This document shows, in pieces, positions 25,541 through 34,154 of a DNA stretch of 46,650 nt. Under the pieces are notes generated by a model, which saw only the letters and a program-made list of their open reading frames with translations, was not told where the DNA came from and made no database searches. The first letter of the stretch is position 1, and each line of letters begins with the position of its first letter. Source of the stretch: Lichenifustis flavocetrariae (GTDB taxonomy: Bacteria > Pseudomonadota > Alphaproteobacteria > Rhizobiales > Beijerinckiaceae); NCBI RefSeq assembly GCF_026130545.1, contig NZ_JAMOIM010000039.1, positions 1 through 46,650 on the forward strand, given 5' to 3'. Made by a program: the position numbers and the translations under genes.

Positions 25541-25863
25541 ATGACGACCATCGGGACCTTCAAGGCCAACGGCAACGAGTTCACCGGCGAGATCGCCACC
25601 CTCGGGTTCCAGGCGAAGCAGGTCCGCATCGTCCCGGCGAGCCGCCCAGGCTCGGACAGCGCGTCCAGCCACCGGGTTTACCTCGGCCCATCCGAGTCGG
25701 GGCCGCGTGGTCCAAGAAGTCGAGCGAAGGCAAGCCGTACCTATCGTTGCTCCTCGACGCACCGACGCTCATCGCGCCGTTCTACGCCAACCTGCTTCCC
25801 GGGGAGAACGGAGCCGAGCACGTCCTCGTCTGGTCGCGCGGCAGCCGGCGAAAGGCAGACTGA
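25541..25863 (+). pseudogene. DUF736 family protein, copy 2, frameshifted
   Basis: It starts MTTIGTFKANGNEFTGEIAT like the other copies, but one base is missing at about 25696/25697 (GAGTCGGG where GAGGTCGGG is expected). The product would then run on to 26029 as unrelated sequence. The next frame continues correctly with VGAAWSKKSSEGKPYLSLLL and ends SRGSRRKAD at 25863, so the restored protein is 107 aa. Nothing else is wrong with it, so either a very recent mutation or a sequencing error explains it. Confidence 0.82.
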
Positions 25864-25870
25864 CATCGCA

Positions 25871-25899
25871 GGCGCCGCTGCCCACAAGGCCGGGGCGCC
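25871..25899 (+). terminator. Hairpin after DUF736 copy 2
   Basis: GGCGCC (25871-25876) pairs with GGCGCC (25894-25899), with a CAAGGC element near the 3' arm, in the same position as the hairpins following copies 1 and 3. The stem is shorter (6 bp). Confidence 0.45.
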
Positions 25900-25940
25900 G
25901 AATGTCGGCCAGTGCGCTGCCGGGATGGTAAGCTCGTTCC

Positions 25941-26660
25941 ATGCGAGTCGGTGCCTTCCAGCGATTTTCGATCTTCGACGATCCCGGCCGGGCGATCGAG
26001 GGGATCGCGCGCGATTGCTCGCTCGCTGACGAGAGGGGGGTCGATCTTGCGCTCTTCCCCGAAGCCTACCTACAAGGGCACGCCTACGATGAGGGCCTGA
26101 TCGAGCGACGTGCCGTGACCCTCGATGGCCCCGTGGTGGGAGGTATGCTCCGACGTTTGTCGGGCGTCAAAGCCGTCGTGATCGTCGGCCTGTTCGAGCG
26201 GCGCGGATCGCATATCCTCAATAGCGCCGTCGTGATCGAGGGCGGTCGCATCGTCGGCGTCTATGCCAAGGCCTTTCCCATTGAGGACGGGTGCGTGCCT
26301 GGAACGGACTTCCCGGTCTGGACGCGTTCCAATTGGACATTCGGCATCAACATCTGCAACGACCTGAACCACCCTTGCGCCGCCGAACGGCTCACGACCC
26401 AGGGTGCACGACTGATCCGCGCCCCGATCAACATGACCCTCCGCGCGAAGAAGGCGGACCGGTGGCGTGTCCCCACCCTGGACAACCTCAAAGACACCGC
26501 GCGGCGATCACGGTGCTGGCTCATCGCGGCCGACGTGGCCGGTCCCGGGTTGGACGGTTGGTTCAGCTATGGCTGCACGGCCATCATCTCGCCGGACGGG
26601 ACTGTCGTGGGCCGTTCCGCCGAGCTGGTCGAGGACATGGTCATCTTCGACCTGCCCTGA
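25941..26660 (+). CDS. Carbon-nitrogen hydrolase (nitrilase superfamily)
   Basis: A cytoplasmic amidohydrolase of 239 aa with the Glu-Lys-Cys triad of the nitrilase superfamily: E41 (LFPEAYLQGHA), K109 (YAKAFPIE) and C138 (GINICNDLNHP). It is shorter than typical nitrilases and resembles the omega-amidase and carbamoylputrescine branch. The substrate is not predictable. It converges with a second nitrilase superfamily gene on the other strand, overlapping its 3' end. Confidence 0.87.
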   Translation: MRVGAFQRFSIFDDPGRAIEGIARDCSLADERGVDLALFPEAYLQGHAYDEGLIERRAVTLDGPVVGGMLRRLSGVKAVVIVGLFERRGSHILNSAVVIEGGRIVGVYAKAFPIEDGCVPGTDFPVWTRSNWTFGINICNDLNHPCAAERLTTQGARLIRAPINMTLRAKKADRWRVPTLDNLKDTARRSRCWLIAADVAGPGLDGWFSYGCTAIISPDGTVVGRSAELVEDMVIFDLP

Positions 26661-27527
26661 GACCATCAGGCCCGGTAGCACCGCCCCGGACCCGGCCGCC
26701 CTGGAATGACGGACCATTTCGAAGAAGCGGTCCTGTTCCGGATCGTCGGCAAGCGCGTTGAGCACGAAGTCCGTTTCGTTAAGCATGGCCTTCCGGCCGG
26801 CATGGCCGCTCCGCTCGACCCAGAAGCTCGGAAAATCCTGGGTCGGACGGCAGGAATTTGAGACACTCACGGCGAACTGGTTCAGCCACGCGTAGCCCTG
26901 CATCAGGGACGGGATAGTGTGGGCGTGGTTCCTTTGCCGGTGCGCATCGTCGGCCACGCAGGAATGAAGGACCAATTCGACCTGACCGGCATAGGCGGAC
27001 CACAGCTCGGGGAACGCCCAATCGAGGCAGATCAGGAAGCCGCAGCGAACCCCGTCGATCTCGACAACGAGTTGCCGGTCCCCAGGGCGGAAGGCGCGAA
27101 GATCGTTCGCGGAACAGCGGCGCTTGTCATAGCGGCCGGCGATCCGGCCGTCCCTGTCGACGACCGTCAGCGCGTTCGTCGGCCGAATGTCGGGGCCGCC
27201 ACGATGGACGGATCCCAACACCACCCAGATCCGATCCTGACGGGCTTGCTCGCGCACGGCGTCCCAGGCCCGCTCAAGCGCGACCCAGTCGAAGCGGGAC
27301 CAATCGGGCCAGTTCGCCGGCCCGTAGCCCGACAGCGCGCATTCCGGGAAGTGCGCGACGTCGGCCCCTGCGGCAGCGGCTCGGCGGATGAGATCCAGCA
27401 CGTGGCCCAGGTTCCGGTCGATGGCGTGCAGGACCGGCAACTGGCAGGTCGCCACCGTCAGGCGGGACGGGGCAGCGGTGCCGGACGGGGGAACGTCCCA
27501 CGTGTAGCCACCCGTCCATTTCGCCAT
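26508..27527 (-). CDS. Carbon-nitrogen hydrolase (nitrilase superfamily), second copy
   Basis: 339 aa from the ATG at 27527 (GGAGG upstream); the longer open frame to 27722 overlaps the GNAT gene. The catalytic triad is E62 (HFPECALSGYG), K135 (YDKRRCSAND) and C167 (GFLICLDWAFPE). The sequence is family-like to about 26700 (FFEMVRHSRAAG). The last 50 codons run antisense to the end of the converging hydrolase and look unlike a nitrilase, so the natural C-terminus is probably lost or altered. It lies 20 nt after the GNAT gene in a four-gene minus-strand operon. Confidence 0.82.
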   Translation of the reverse strand: MAKWTGGYTWDVPPSGTAAPSRLTVATCQLPVLHAIDRNLGHVLDLIRRAAAAGADVAHFPECALSGYGPANWPDWSRFDWVALERAWDAVREQARQDRIWVVLGSVHRGGPDIRPTNALTVVDRDGRIAGRYDKRRCSANDLRAFRPGDRQLVVEIDGVRCGFLICLDWAFPELWSAYAGQVELVLHSCVADDAHRQRNHAHTIPSLMQGYAWLNQFAVSVSNSCRPTQDFPSFWVERSGHAGRKAMLNETDFVLNALADDPEQDRFFEMVRHSRAAGSGAVLPGLMVSGQVEDDHVLDQLGGTAHDSPVRRDDGRAAIAEPTVQPGTGHVGRDEPAP

Positions 27528-27547
27528 AAGCGTTCCTCCGATTGGCG

Positions 27548-28060
27548 TCAGGCTGACGTCCTGAAACGACTCTCGCCATCGTTGCGAAGATCCTTCAGGA
27601 GCAGCATCGACAGCGACGCGAACCCTTCCGAGTCGAAGAAAGCCAAGGCGCCGACGTTCGCGGCCCAACTGTCCAGCACGATCCGTTGCATCCCCGCCCC
27701 GTGCGCGGACGCCTCGGCGCACCGGAGCAGCGTCGAGGCGACGCCATGGCGGCGGAGGTCGGCGGCGACCACGATGTGATGGACGTAGACGCGCCGGCGA
27801 ACCGGGCTGAACGGCGTGCCGGCCTTCTCCTGTTTCTCGAACCAGACGTATCCGCCGGGCCGGCCCAGCGACTCCGCCAGCCAGATCCCATGATTCGCCT
27901 TCTCCAGCCGGCCAGCGAAGAAGGCCCTGACTTCTCCTTCGTCGACATCCGACCTGAAATGCTCGGGTTCGAGGCTCGCGTGAAGCGCCTGGACCTCACG
28001 GTTCAAGATCAGGATGGAATCGAGGTCCGTCGCGGTCGCCTGACGGACATGGATGTTCAC
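27548..28060 (-). CDS. GNAT family N-acetyltransferase
   Basis: An acetyl-CoA-dependent N-acyltransferase of 170 aa. The GNAT core is visible as VYVHHIVVAADLRRHGVAS (strand 4 plus the R/Q-x-x-G-x-A acetyl-CoA loop, about residues 92-112) and LDSWAANVGALAFFDSEGF near the C-terminus. The start is GTG at 28060 with AGGAG upstream. The substrate is unknown. Middle gene of the operon 29822 to 26508 (hydrolase, nucleotidyltransferase, GNAT, nitrilase). Confidence 0.9.
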   Translation of the reverse strand: MNIHVRQATATDLDSILILNREVQALHASLEPEHFRSDVDEGEVRAFFAGRLEKANHGIWLAESLGRPGGYVWFEKQEKAGTPFSPVRRRVYVHHIVVAADLRRHGVASTLLRCAEASAHGAGMQRIVLDSWAANVGALAFFDSEGFASLSMLLLKDLRNDGESRFRTSA

Positions 28061-28119
28061 GACACATCTCCTGGGTTCGAGCGGAACGGTCCGGCGTCTT
28101 GGCGGTCATCACCGGTAGC

Positions 28120-28809
28120 CTATGGCGCCACGATGCGCTCGCCTGCCGCCACGCGAAAGCCTTGAGCTTCGCGGCAACGTTCGCAGGGTACGCACGGCTT
28201 AAACCCCGAAGCGGCAAGGAAGTGAGCCTTTTCCCGCGTGAGTGCTTGGGCCTGCCGGCATGCTTCCCCAAAGGCTGCGGGATGCCGGGCCCGTCGATGT
28301 TCGGCCCAGGCGACCTCAATGCCGTCGACGGCGCCGTGAGCCAGCAAGGCTGCATGGTCGCGTGCGTGCTTGGCCGGAACGACCTCGTCCAGCCCGAGGT
28401 CGAGCAGCAGCCCCTTGAGGCGCGCGACAAGATCGGCGGGAGAAACGACGTAAAGGCCGTCCCGCAACGATTCGAGAGGCCGGCTCCGTCGCAACTGCCC
28501 ACCGATGGCCCCGAAGATGTCGACGCGCAGCCTGGTCTCAGGCTCGACCAGTTGCAACAGCATGCGGCCGGGCTTCGCGTCCAGGTGCACGTGGCTGACC
28601 AACAGTCCGGCGGCGAGGCAGCTGGGAAGGGCGCCGGCTCCAGCCACGATGAGGTCGAGGTCGTTGAGCGGACGCGGCATGTGCGAGATCGAGGCGAGAT
28701 GCGCCGCCACCGCGACTCCGCCCGTGATCGCGAAATCGCGCAGCCCGTTGCCTTGCATCATATCCAGGGTGGCTTGGACGCGAGCGGCATCGGACGAAGA
28801 CAGCCCCAT
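28120..28809 (-). CDS. Nucleotidyltransferase-like protein (AbiEii-type fold)
   Basis: A 229-aa protein of the nucleotidyltransferase superfamily. Active-site features: FAITGGVAVAAHL (Gly loop), NDLDLIVAG (first acidic pair) and LRVDIFGA (third acidic residue). This pattern matches AbiEii-like and minimal nucleotidyltransferases, which modify proteins, RNA or small molecules such as aminoglycosides. A C-terminal CxxC (CVPCERC) could bind a metal. The start at 28809 (MGLSSSDAAR) is 5 nt after the hydrolase stop, and translational coupling is likely; the longer frame to 28896 overlaps that gene. No paired antitoxin-like gene is seen. Confidence 0.75.
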   Translation of the reverse strand: MGLSSSDAARVQATLDMMQGNGLRDFAITGGVAVAAHLASISHMPRPLNDLDLIVAGAGALPSCLAAGLLVSHVHLDAKPGRMLLQLVEPETRLRVDIFGAIGGQLRRSRPLESLRDGLYVVSPADLVARLKGLLLDLGLDEVVPAKHARDHAALLAHGAVDGIEVAWAEHRRARHPAAFGEACRQAQALTREKAHFLAASGFKPCVPCERCREAQGFRVAAGERIVAP

Positions 28810-28814
28810 CCCGC

Positions 28815-29822
28815 TCACAGGCCGAACAGCTTCGCGGCAGCCTTTGCGACGGCGTCGTGGACCGCGCCACGGTCGACGCCGGGCGCGTCGCGACAAAGCT
28901 CCGGCGCGTCCAAGCGACCGGTGTCTGTCGCCTCAGGCAGGAAGATCAGGTGGCCCGCCCGAGCGTCGACGATGTCGAGCGACGAGGAACGCAGCCCCTC
29001 GCCCAACCAGACTGCGCCGACCTCGACCGGCGCGTCATCATCGGCCCCGCCCGTCATCATGTGGATCGGCGCCGTGATCTGCCCGAGGCTCGCGTCCGTG
29101 AACGCCCGCACGGGAGGCGCTGGCGCCAGCAACAGACCGGCTCGGATGCGACGGTCGAGGTAGGGGTCGGATTGACGCTCCCAGGACGACCGGAACACCG
29201 CGCTGCCTGCCATAAGTTCGGGAATGCGATCGCCAACCGCAGGGAACGCCCGGGGACCCTGTGGGGAGCCGGCCTTTCCGATCCAGGCCTGGAAACACGC
29301 CATGTCGGTGAGGCCGCCGAGGATCGACAAGGCAGTGTGACCTCCGAGAGAGAAGCCAGCGACAAAAATGCGTCCCGCATCGACGTGCGGCGCGAAAGCC
29401 TCGTCCTCCACGACGTGGTCCAGGAGGACCGAAAGGTCCCGCGCCCGTTCCCACCAGCACAGGAAGCCTGCCGGTCTGAAGGGTTCGACCAAGGTATTGC
29501 CGTGGTGGTTGGGCGCGAGCGCCACGACGCCACGTCGCGCCAGCCGATGTCCCAGCCAATCCATCTGGAGCGCCGATCCGCCGGTCCCATGCGAAATCAG
29601 CACCGCGGGCCAGGGTTCACCGGATGCACGAGGCGGTGCCCGCTCGACAACGGCGCCACGGCGGAACCACGCGGCGTCCGCCTCTCGGCTCGCAGGCAAC
29701 ACCGCCGTCGCCTCGTTCTCCACGGGGTACCAGGCCGCCCAGGAAATGGGACGTGGCCCCGCTCCGTCCCAATCGAGCCGCGCGGCATCCCCTATCATGC
29801 CGCTCCGAAAGCCGACCCTCAT
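28815..29822 (-). CDS. Alpha/beta hydrolase (dienelactone/PAF-acetylhydrolase-like)
   Basis: A 335-aa alpha/beta hydrolase. The oxyanion segment VLISHGTGGSALQMDWLGHRL, the nucleophile elbow GFSLGGHTA (Ser near residue 156) and the ARAGHLIFLPE segment near residue 290 with the probable catalytic histidine fit the family of platelet-activating factor acetylhydrolase and dienelactone hydrolase relatives. There is no signal peptide. It is the first gene of the minus-strand operon. The role is probably ester or amide cleavage of a xenobiotic (inference). Confidence 0.88.
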   Translation of the reverse strand: MRVGFRSGMIGDAARLDWDGAGPRPISWAAWYPVENEATAVLPASREADAAWFRRGAVVERAPPRASGEPWPAVLISHGTGGSALQMDWLGHRLARRGVVALAPNHHGNTLVEPFRPAGFLCWWERARDLSVLLDHVVEDEAFAPHVDAGRIFVAGFSLGGHTALSILGGLTDMACFQAWIGKAGSPQGPRAFPAVGDRIPELMAGSAVFRSSWERQSDPYLDRRIRAGLLLAPAPPVRAFTDASLGQITAPIHMMTGGADDDAPVEVGAVWLGEGLRSSSLDIVDARAGHLIFLPEATDTGRLDAPELCRDAPGVDRGAVHDAVAKAAAKLFGL

Positions 29823-30088
29823 GGCAGATTCGCCCAGTGATCACGCGCATATCTTGCTCGGTGCGATGCCGGAAGTCACGGCGGAGGTAATGCTGCTCCC
29901 CGGCACACGGCATGTCTGGATCGTCATGCGGGCGCCCGAAGATGGAGGTGCCCAGGTGCGGAGCGCTGTCATAGAAAGCACTTGATCGGCTTCCGTCGTC
30001 AGCGAACCGGACTGCGGGCTTTCGGCCATCGCCTATCAGGAAATCGGACAGGACCCTTGTTCGACTTCGAAGACGTCTTCTGGCCAGC

Positions 30089-31012
30089 ATGACGGCCGCG
30101 AACCCGGAGAGCAAGATGGAGTGGCACGACCGCAAGGATGCAATCCTCCGCCGAACAGCCCAGCATCCTGTCCTAAGACTTGGCGAGGGCGACGAGGCCG
30201 AAGTCTACGCGCTCGATCAGGACCGCATCATCCGGTTCTTCAAGCGTCACGTCGATCCGACCTACATCGCCAAACGTGGCGCCTTCTACGCCGGTCTCGA
30301 CGCCTCTACCGTAGCATTCGCGATTCCTTCGATCATCGAACACGGCATTGATGGCGATGTCTGCTACTCGATCGAGCGGAGAATCCCGGGATCGAGTTTG
30401 GTCGACCTGCTGGCTCGACTGAAGGGCGAAGCGCGCGAGGATGCGCTCACAGCCTACGCCGGAGCCGTGACGGCTATCCGCCGGATCGGATACAATGGGC
30501 ATGTCGGGTACGGCGAGGTCATGGCCGACCCACCAATCCGGAGCGACACCTGGAAGACCTGCGTCCTGACGAAGGCCGAAACCTGCCTCAGGGAAAGTCG
30601 AATCCGACTTCGTGACGGCATCGTCGAGCCAGAGCGCGCGTTGAGGATCCTGGAGCGTATGCTTGCTTACCATGGACCCGTGGAGCGCCACTTGGTTCAC
30701 GGTGACTTCTACTCCGCGAACGTCATCGTTGAGGCTGAAGGCACGGTCACGGGGGTAATCGACTTCGGTCCCCTGACGCTCGTCGGCGATTGGCGCCTCG
30801 ATGCTGCCAGCGCCCTGCTTTACCTGACCGGCATGGACGGGATCACGGAAGAGGACAAGAAGGTGGTCCACTCTTGTCTGACGGCCATCGGGCTTCGTGA
30901 GCAGGACGTGGCGCTCTATCGCTTGTTTTACGCCTTCTTGTTCCTGGACACGAAAAAGGCGGCCCTCCTCGATTGGTGCAGGGGTACGATCGAGACCGCC
31001 TGCTCAGCCTAG
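30089..31012 (+). CDS. Aminoglycoside phosphotransferase family kinase
   Basis: A 307-aa protein of the APH/choline kinase fold. The catalytic loop is VHGDFYSANVIV (HGD plus Asn, about residues 207-218) and the metal-binding motif VIDFGPL (about 230). The ATP-binding N-lobe contains FFKRHV. Many members are not resistance enzymes but kinases of small metabolites, so the substrate is open. A perfect 12-bp palindrome GAAGACGTCTTC lies at 30069-30080, just 8 bp before the ATG, and could act as an operator or a leader hairpin. Confidence 0.85.
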   Translation: MTAANPESKMEWHDRKDAILRRTAQHPVLRLGEGDEAEVYALDQDRIIRFFKRHVDPTYIAKRGAFYAGLDASTVAFAIPSIIEHGIDGDVCYSIERRIPGSSLVDLLARLKGEAREDALTAYAGAVTAIRRIGYNGHVGYGEVMADPPIRSDTWKTCVLTKAETCLRESRIRLRDGIVEPERALRILERMLAYHGPVERHLVHGDFYSANVIVEAEGTVTGVIDFGPLTLVGDWRLDAASALLYLTGMDGITEEDKKVVHSCLTAIGLREQDVALYRLFYAFLFLDTKKAALLDWCRGTIETACSA

Positions 31013-31069
31013 GCGGCTTCATTCGAAGGCGAATGTGCGACTGTCGAACCAAAGTGACGGACCGCTGGC

Positions 31070-31638
31070 ATGAGCCCTGACCGACGCCGATCTATCGAGG
31101 TCGTAGAATACGATCCAGCTTGGCCAATCCTGTTCGAGGAGGTCCATGCGCGGCTGGAGCAACTGCTGTCGGGCTTGGTCGCCGAGATCCATCACATCGG
31201 CAGCACTGCCGTACCTGGTCTTAGCGCCAAGCCGAAGATCGATGTCGACATCCTCCTTCGGCGGCCTGCCGATATCCCGGAGGCCATCGAGAGGATGCAG
31301 GCAACGCGGGACTACACGTTCCATGGCGACAGGCATCAGGATGACATGTGGGTGTTCACCACCGGCCGAGGTTCGTACGGCCAGCGGCTTTACCTATGCG
31401 CGCCCGAGCATCCGACCCATCTGCGCCGGATCCTCTTTCGCGACTACTTGCGCCGCTATCCAGAGGCCGCTGCGACCTACGCTGCCTTGAAACACAGGCT
31501 GCACTTGAGGCCATCGATGACTGGAATCACTACACGGGAAGCAAGGGACCGTTCGTCGCCGAAATCGTGCGGCGAGCGATGATCGAGGGCTCCCTTGCGG
31601 TCGGCCTTCCGGCTCGCTCCCCATCCGAACCCGTTTAA
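31070..31638 (+). pseudogene. GrpB family protein, frameshifted
   Basis: GrpB-family (UPF0157-like) nucleotidyltransferase fold. The sequence starts with VVEYDPAWPILFEE and contains VAEIHHIGSTAVPGLSAKPKIDVD, the hallmark of the family. At 31501 one base is missing (CTGCACTTGAG where CTG-GCA-CTT is expected). The original frame stops at 31582, while the next frame continues correctly with YTGSKGPFVAEIVRRAM and ends at 31638. The restored protein is about 189 aa. Function unknown, though the fold resembles aminoglycoside and tRNA nucleotidyltransferases. Confidence 0.8.
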
Positions 31639-32040
31639 AGACCGACTGTAAACGTGGAATTGCATGTTCTCCAGCACGCCTCGTCCAGCGCGCCGGCAGC
31701 AGACCGCCAGCCTCTTACGCGTCCAGCCTGCGCACCGAAGGTAGCAGGAGCCCATCCAAGAGGGCCGCACGCCATGCCGACGCTCCGGGTACTCCGTCTC
31801 GCGAAAATGGCCCGTGTCAAATCGGTGTCATTGTCGCCCTGATCGGTCTGTTCGGCTTCTTCTTCCTGCAACTGCCTCATTGAGTGAACGGGCTCACTCG
31901 CCAATCGCAGGAAGTCGACCCTGCCCACCCGACTACGCTCGGCGACCGGCCGTCATCATCGGGCAACTGTAAGTCGGGCAGCTTGGTCGATCTTGACGTC
32001 GAGGGATCCACGCTGTTCCTTGACGATGGATGGAGGCGCG
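31639..32040. other. Gap, possible small membrane remnant
   Basis: Contains no supportable complete gene. Around 31821-31883 one plus frame reads IGVIVALIGLFGFFFLQLPH before a stop: a short hydrophobic tail that looks like the end of a small membrane protein whose start I cannot find. Confidence 0.3.
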
Positions 32041-32838
32041 ATGAAGCTCGACGATGTCGCAAGGGCATGGGAGGCGAACGCCGAGACATGGACGCGTCAT
32101 GCCCGGCGTGGGCTCGACGTCTATCGCGACGCGCTGAACACGCCCACCTTCTTGGCCTTGCTGCCGCCCGTCGACGGTCTCGTCGGCCTCGACATCGGCT
32201 GCGGCGAGGGTTCCAACACCCGGCAGCTCGCCCGGCGCGGCGCCTGCATGCGTGCCGTCGACATCGCACCGACCTTCATCCGCCACGCGCAAGAGACTGA
32301 AGCCGCCGATCCGCTCGGCATCACGTTCACGCTCGGCGATGGTCTATCGCTGCCGTTCAAGGACGGCGGCTTCGACTTCGCCACGGCCTTCATGTCGCTG
32401 ATGGACATGCCGGACCCTGGTCAAGCTCTGCGGGAAGCGGCACGTGTTCTGCGCCCCGGCGGCTTCCTCCAGTTCTCCATTCTGCACCCCTGCTTCATGC
32501 CGCCCCACCGCAAGGTGTTGCGGGACGACGAGGGAAGGGTGCGCGGCGTCGAACTCGGAGGATATTTCGACCGCATCGACGGCCGGGAGGATACTTGGTG
32601 GTTCTCCACCTTGCCCAAGGCTGAACGGGATGAGGTTGAACCCTTCCGGACGCCGCGCTTCCACCGCACATTGTCCGAGTGGATCGCCATGATCGTCGGG
32701 ACCGGCTTGGTGATCGAAGCGATGGGCGAACCCCGGGCCGACCCCGAGCTGGCCCGGACCGTGCCGATCGTGGCCGACACGGCGGTCGTGCCCCTGTTCC
32801 TGCACGTGCGGGCGCGCAAGCCACCAGCATCGCTCTGA
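32041..32838 (+). CDS. Class I SAM-dependent methyltransferase
   Basis: A 265-aa methyltransferase. The SAM-binding motif I is LDIGCGEGSNTRQLA (about residues 49-63), followed by motif II AVDIAPTFIRHA and the DMPDPGQALREAARVLRPGG segment common to UbiE-like enzymes. ATG at 32041, with GGAGGCGCG upstream; longer open frame to 31993 is not needed. The substrate is unknown. First gene of a tight plus-strand run of five (methyltransferase, VOC protein, P-loop kinase, beta-lactamase-like, hydrolase-GNAT). Confidence 0.9.
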   Translation: MKLDDVARAWEANAETWTRHARRGLDVYRDALNTPTFLALLPPVDGLVGLDIGCGEGSNTRQLARRGACMRAVDIAPTFIRHAQETEAADPLGITFTLGDGLSLPFKDGGFDFATAFMSLMDMPDPGQALREAARVLRPGGFLQFSILHPCFMPPHRKVLRDDEGRVRGVELGGYFDRIDGREDTWWFSTLPKAERDEVEPFRTPRFHRTLSEWIAMIVGTGLVIEAMGEPRADPELARTVPIVADTAVVPLFLHVRARKPPASL

Positions 32839-33608
32839 CGAGCCTCGACCACGTCCTACTCGCCATGCCGCCGGGACGGGAGGCCGAGGCCCGCACCTTC
32901 TACGCCGGCCTGCTCGGCTTGGCCGAAGTTGCCAAGCCTCTCAACCTCGCGGCCCGGGGAGGCTGCTGGTTCGTCGGCGGCGCCGCGAAGCTTCACCTCG
33001 GCGTCGACTGCGACTTCGTCCCGGCGCGGAAGGCTCATCCCGCCCTGCTGATCCCGAACCTTGCGGAACTGGTGAGCCGGCTCGAAGCGGCCGGGTACCT
33101 TTGCCGGGCAGACGAGCCGCTCGACGGCTACGACCGGCGCTACGTGGACGACCCGTTCGGGAACCGGATCGAGCTGATGCAGGTCGCGGCGCGCGCCTCG
33201 GGCGCGGCGGCAGATTCGACCGACGACGTGGTGACGATCAAGGCGGGTGAGTTGCGCCTCCTGGATGCAGGCACACGGGCTTCGGCCCAGGAGGTGGCAA
33301 CCCTGCTGCACGACGACTTCGTCGAGTTCGGCAGCTCCGGCCGGGTCTTCGATAAGCCGGCGACGGTATCGAGCCTTGCGGCCGAAGAGAGCAGCGTCGG
33401 GACGATCGTGCGAGAGGCCGGGGATTTCACGTTCCGACGCCTCGGCCCCGATGCGGTGCTGGTGACCTATCGGGTTTCTAGACATAGGCCGGACGCGGCC
33501 GACAAGAAAAGTCTTCGCAGTTCGCTCTGGATCCGGGCGGAAGCCGGGTGGCGCCTGCTGTTCCATCAAGGAACAACCAGCGCCGAGCGGTCCATTGAGG
33601 AATCATGA
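32835..33608 (+). CDS. VOC (glyoxalase-like) domain fused to a DUF4440/SnoaL-like domain
   Basis: 257 aa. Residues 1-115 are a VOC domain (TSLDHVLLAMPPGREAEART, AARGGCWFVGGAAKLHLGV, YVDDPFGNRIELMQ). Residues 130-257 are a cystatin/NTF2-like fold of the DUF4440 type (AQEVATLLHDDFVEFGSSGR, LVTYRV, SSLWIRAEAGWRLLFHQGT). No ATG lies near the expected start; CTG at 32835 overlaps the methyltransferase stop by four bases (CTGA), as ATGA would, and is the likely start. Both domains are known singly; fusions of the two are uncommon to me. Possibly small-molecule detoxification. Confidence 0.8.
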   Translation: MTSLDHVLLAMPPGREAEARTFYAGLLGLAEVAKPLNLAARGGCWFVGGAAKLHLGVDCDFVPARKAHPALLIPNLAELVSRLEAAGYLCRADEPLDGYDRRYVDDPFGNRIELMQVAARASGAAADSTDDVVTIKAGELRLLDAGTRASAQEVATLLHDDFVEFGSSGRVFDKPATVSSLAAEESSVGTIVREAGDFTFRRLGPDAVLVTYRVSRHRPDAADKKSLRSSLWIRAEAGWRLLFHQGTTSAERSIEES

Positions 33609-34132
33609 TGGCCAGGATCGTGATCATCGGCAACGCGGGTGGCGGCAAGTCGACCCTCGCTCGCAGGCTCGGGGCCGAGCGTGGGATACTACACGTGGAG
33701 GTCGATCGGTTCCTCTGGCATGACGGCTGGGTCCCCACGCCGACCGGTGTCTACGACCGGCTGCACGACGACGTCATCCAGCAAGACGCTTGGGTTGTGG
33801 ACGGCCTCGGCCGCCAGGCGTCGATCCCACGCCGTCTGGCCCGTGCGACGGAGGTCATCCTGGTCGACATGCCGCTCTGGATGCACTTTTGGCTCGCCGC
33901 CGAGCGACAGATCGCTTGGGCCAATGGAACGCTCGAACATGCGCCCGGCGGCATCACGCAGGCGCCCCCGACCGAAGCGCTTTTCCGAACCATCTGGGAG
34001 GTGGATCGGGATTGGATGCCCGGCATCAGGACGCTTTGCACCGACATCGAGAGGAAAGGCACGGCCGTGCAGCGCATCGGAAGCGTCGAGGATCTGGATC
34101 GGTTCGCAAAGACGATAGGCGCACGCGCATGA
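33608..34132 (+). CDS. P-loop adenylate kinase-like protein
   Basis: A 174-aa nucleotide-binding protein. Walker A is GNAGGGKST (about residues 8-16). The fold resembles adenylate kinase/FlaR-type topology modulation proteins, with VEVDRFLWHDGW and VVDGL as substrate and Walker B-like segments. Two consecutive ATGs (33605, 33608) overlap the preceding stop. Role unknown; a small-molecule or nucleotide kinase is inferred. Confidence 0.85.
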   Translation: MARIVIIGNAGGGKSTLARRLGAERGILHVEVDRFLWHDGWVPTPTGVYDRLHDDVIQQDAWVVDGLGRQASIPRRLARATEVILVDMPLWMHFWLAAERQIAWANGTLEHAPGGITQAPPTEALFRTIWEVDRDWMPGIRTLCTDIERKGTAVQRIGSVEDLDRFAKTIGARA

Positions 34133-34154
34133 CCCGCACGGCGACTCTGCTGCG

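Larger units (their letters stand above)
25304..25899 (+). repeat. DUF736 unit, copy 2
   Basis: The second copy of the 600-bp unit: a 237-nt leader with the CCTCGCGAGG palindrome at 25402-25411, a frameshifted DUF736 gene, and the 3' hairpin. The leader is closer to copy 1 than to copy 3 by eye. Confidence 0.8.

Noticed and set aside
28120-28809. AbiE toxin-antitoxin module
   Set aside because: The protein has a nucleotidyltransferase fold but there is no adjacent AbiEi-like antitoxin gene.
29821-29985. 54-codon plus-strand ORF between hydrolase and APH genes
   Set aside because: Not clearly protein-like, no ribosome binding site and it overlaps the hydrolase promoter region; no family recognised.
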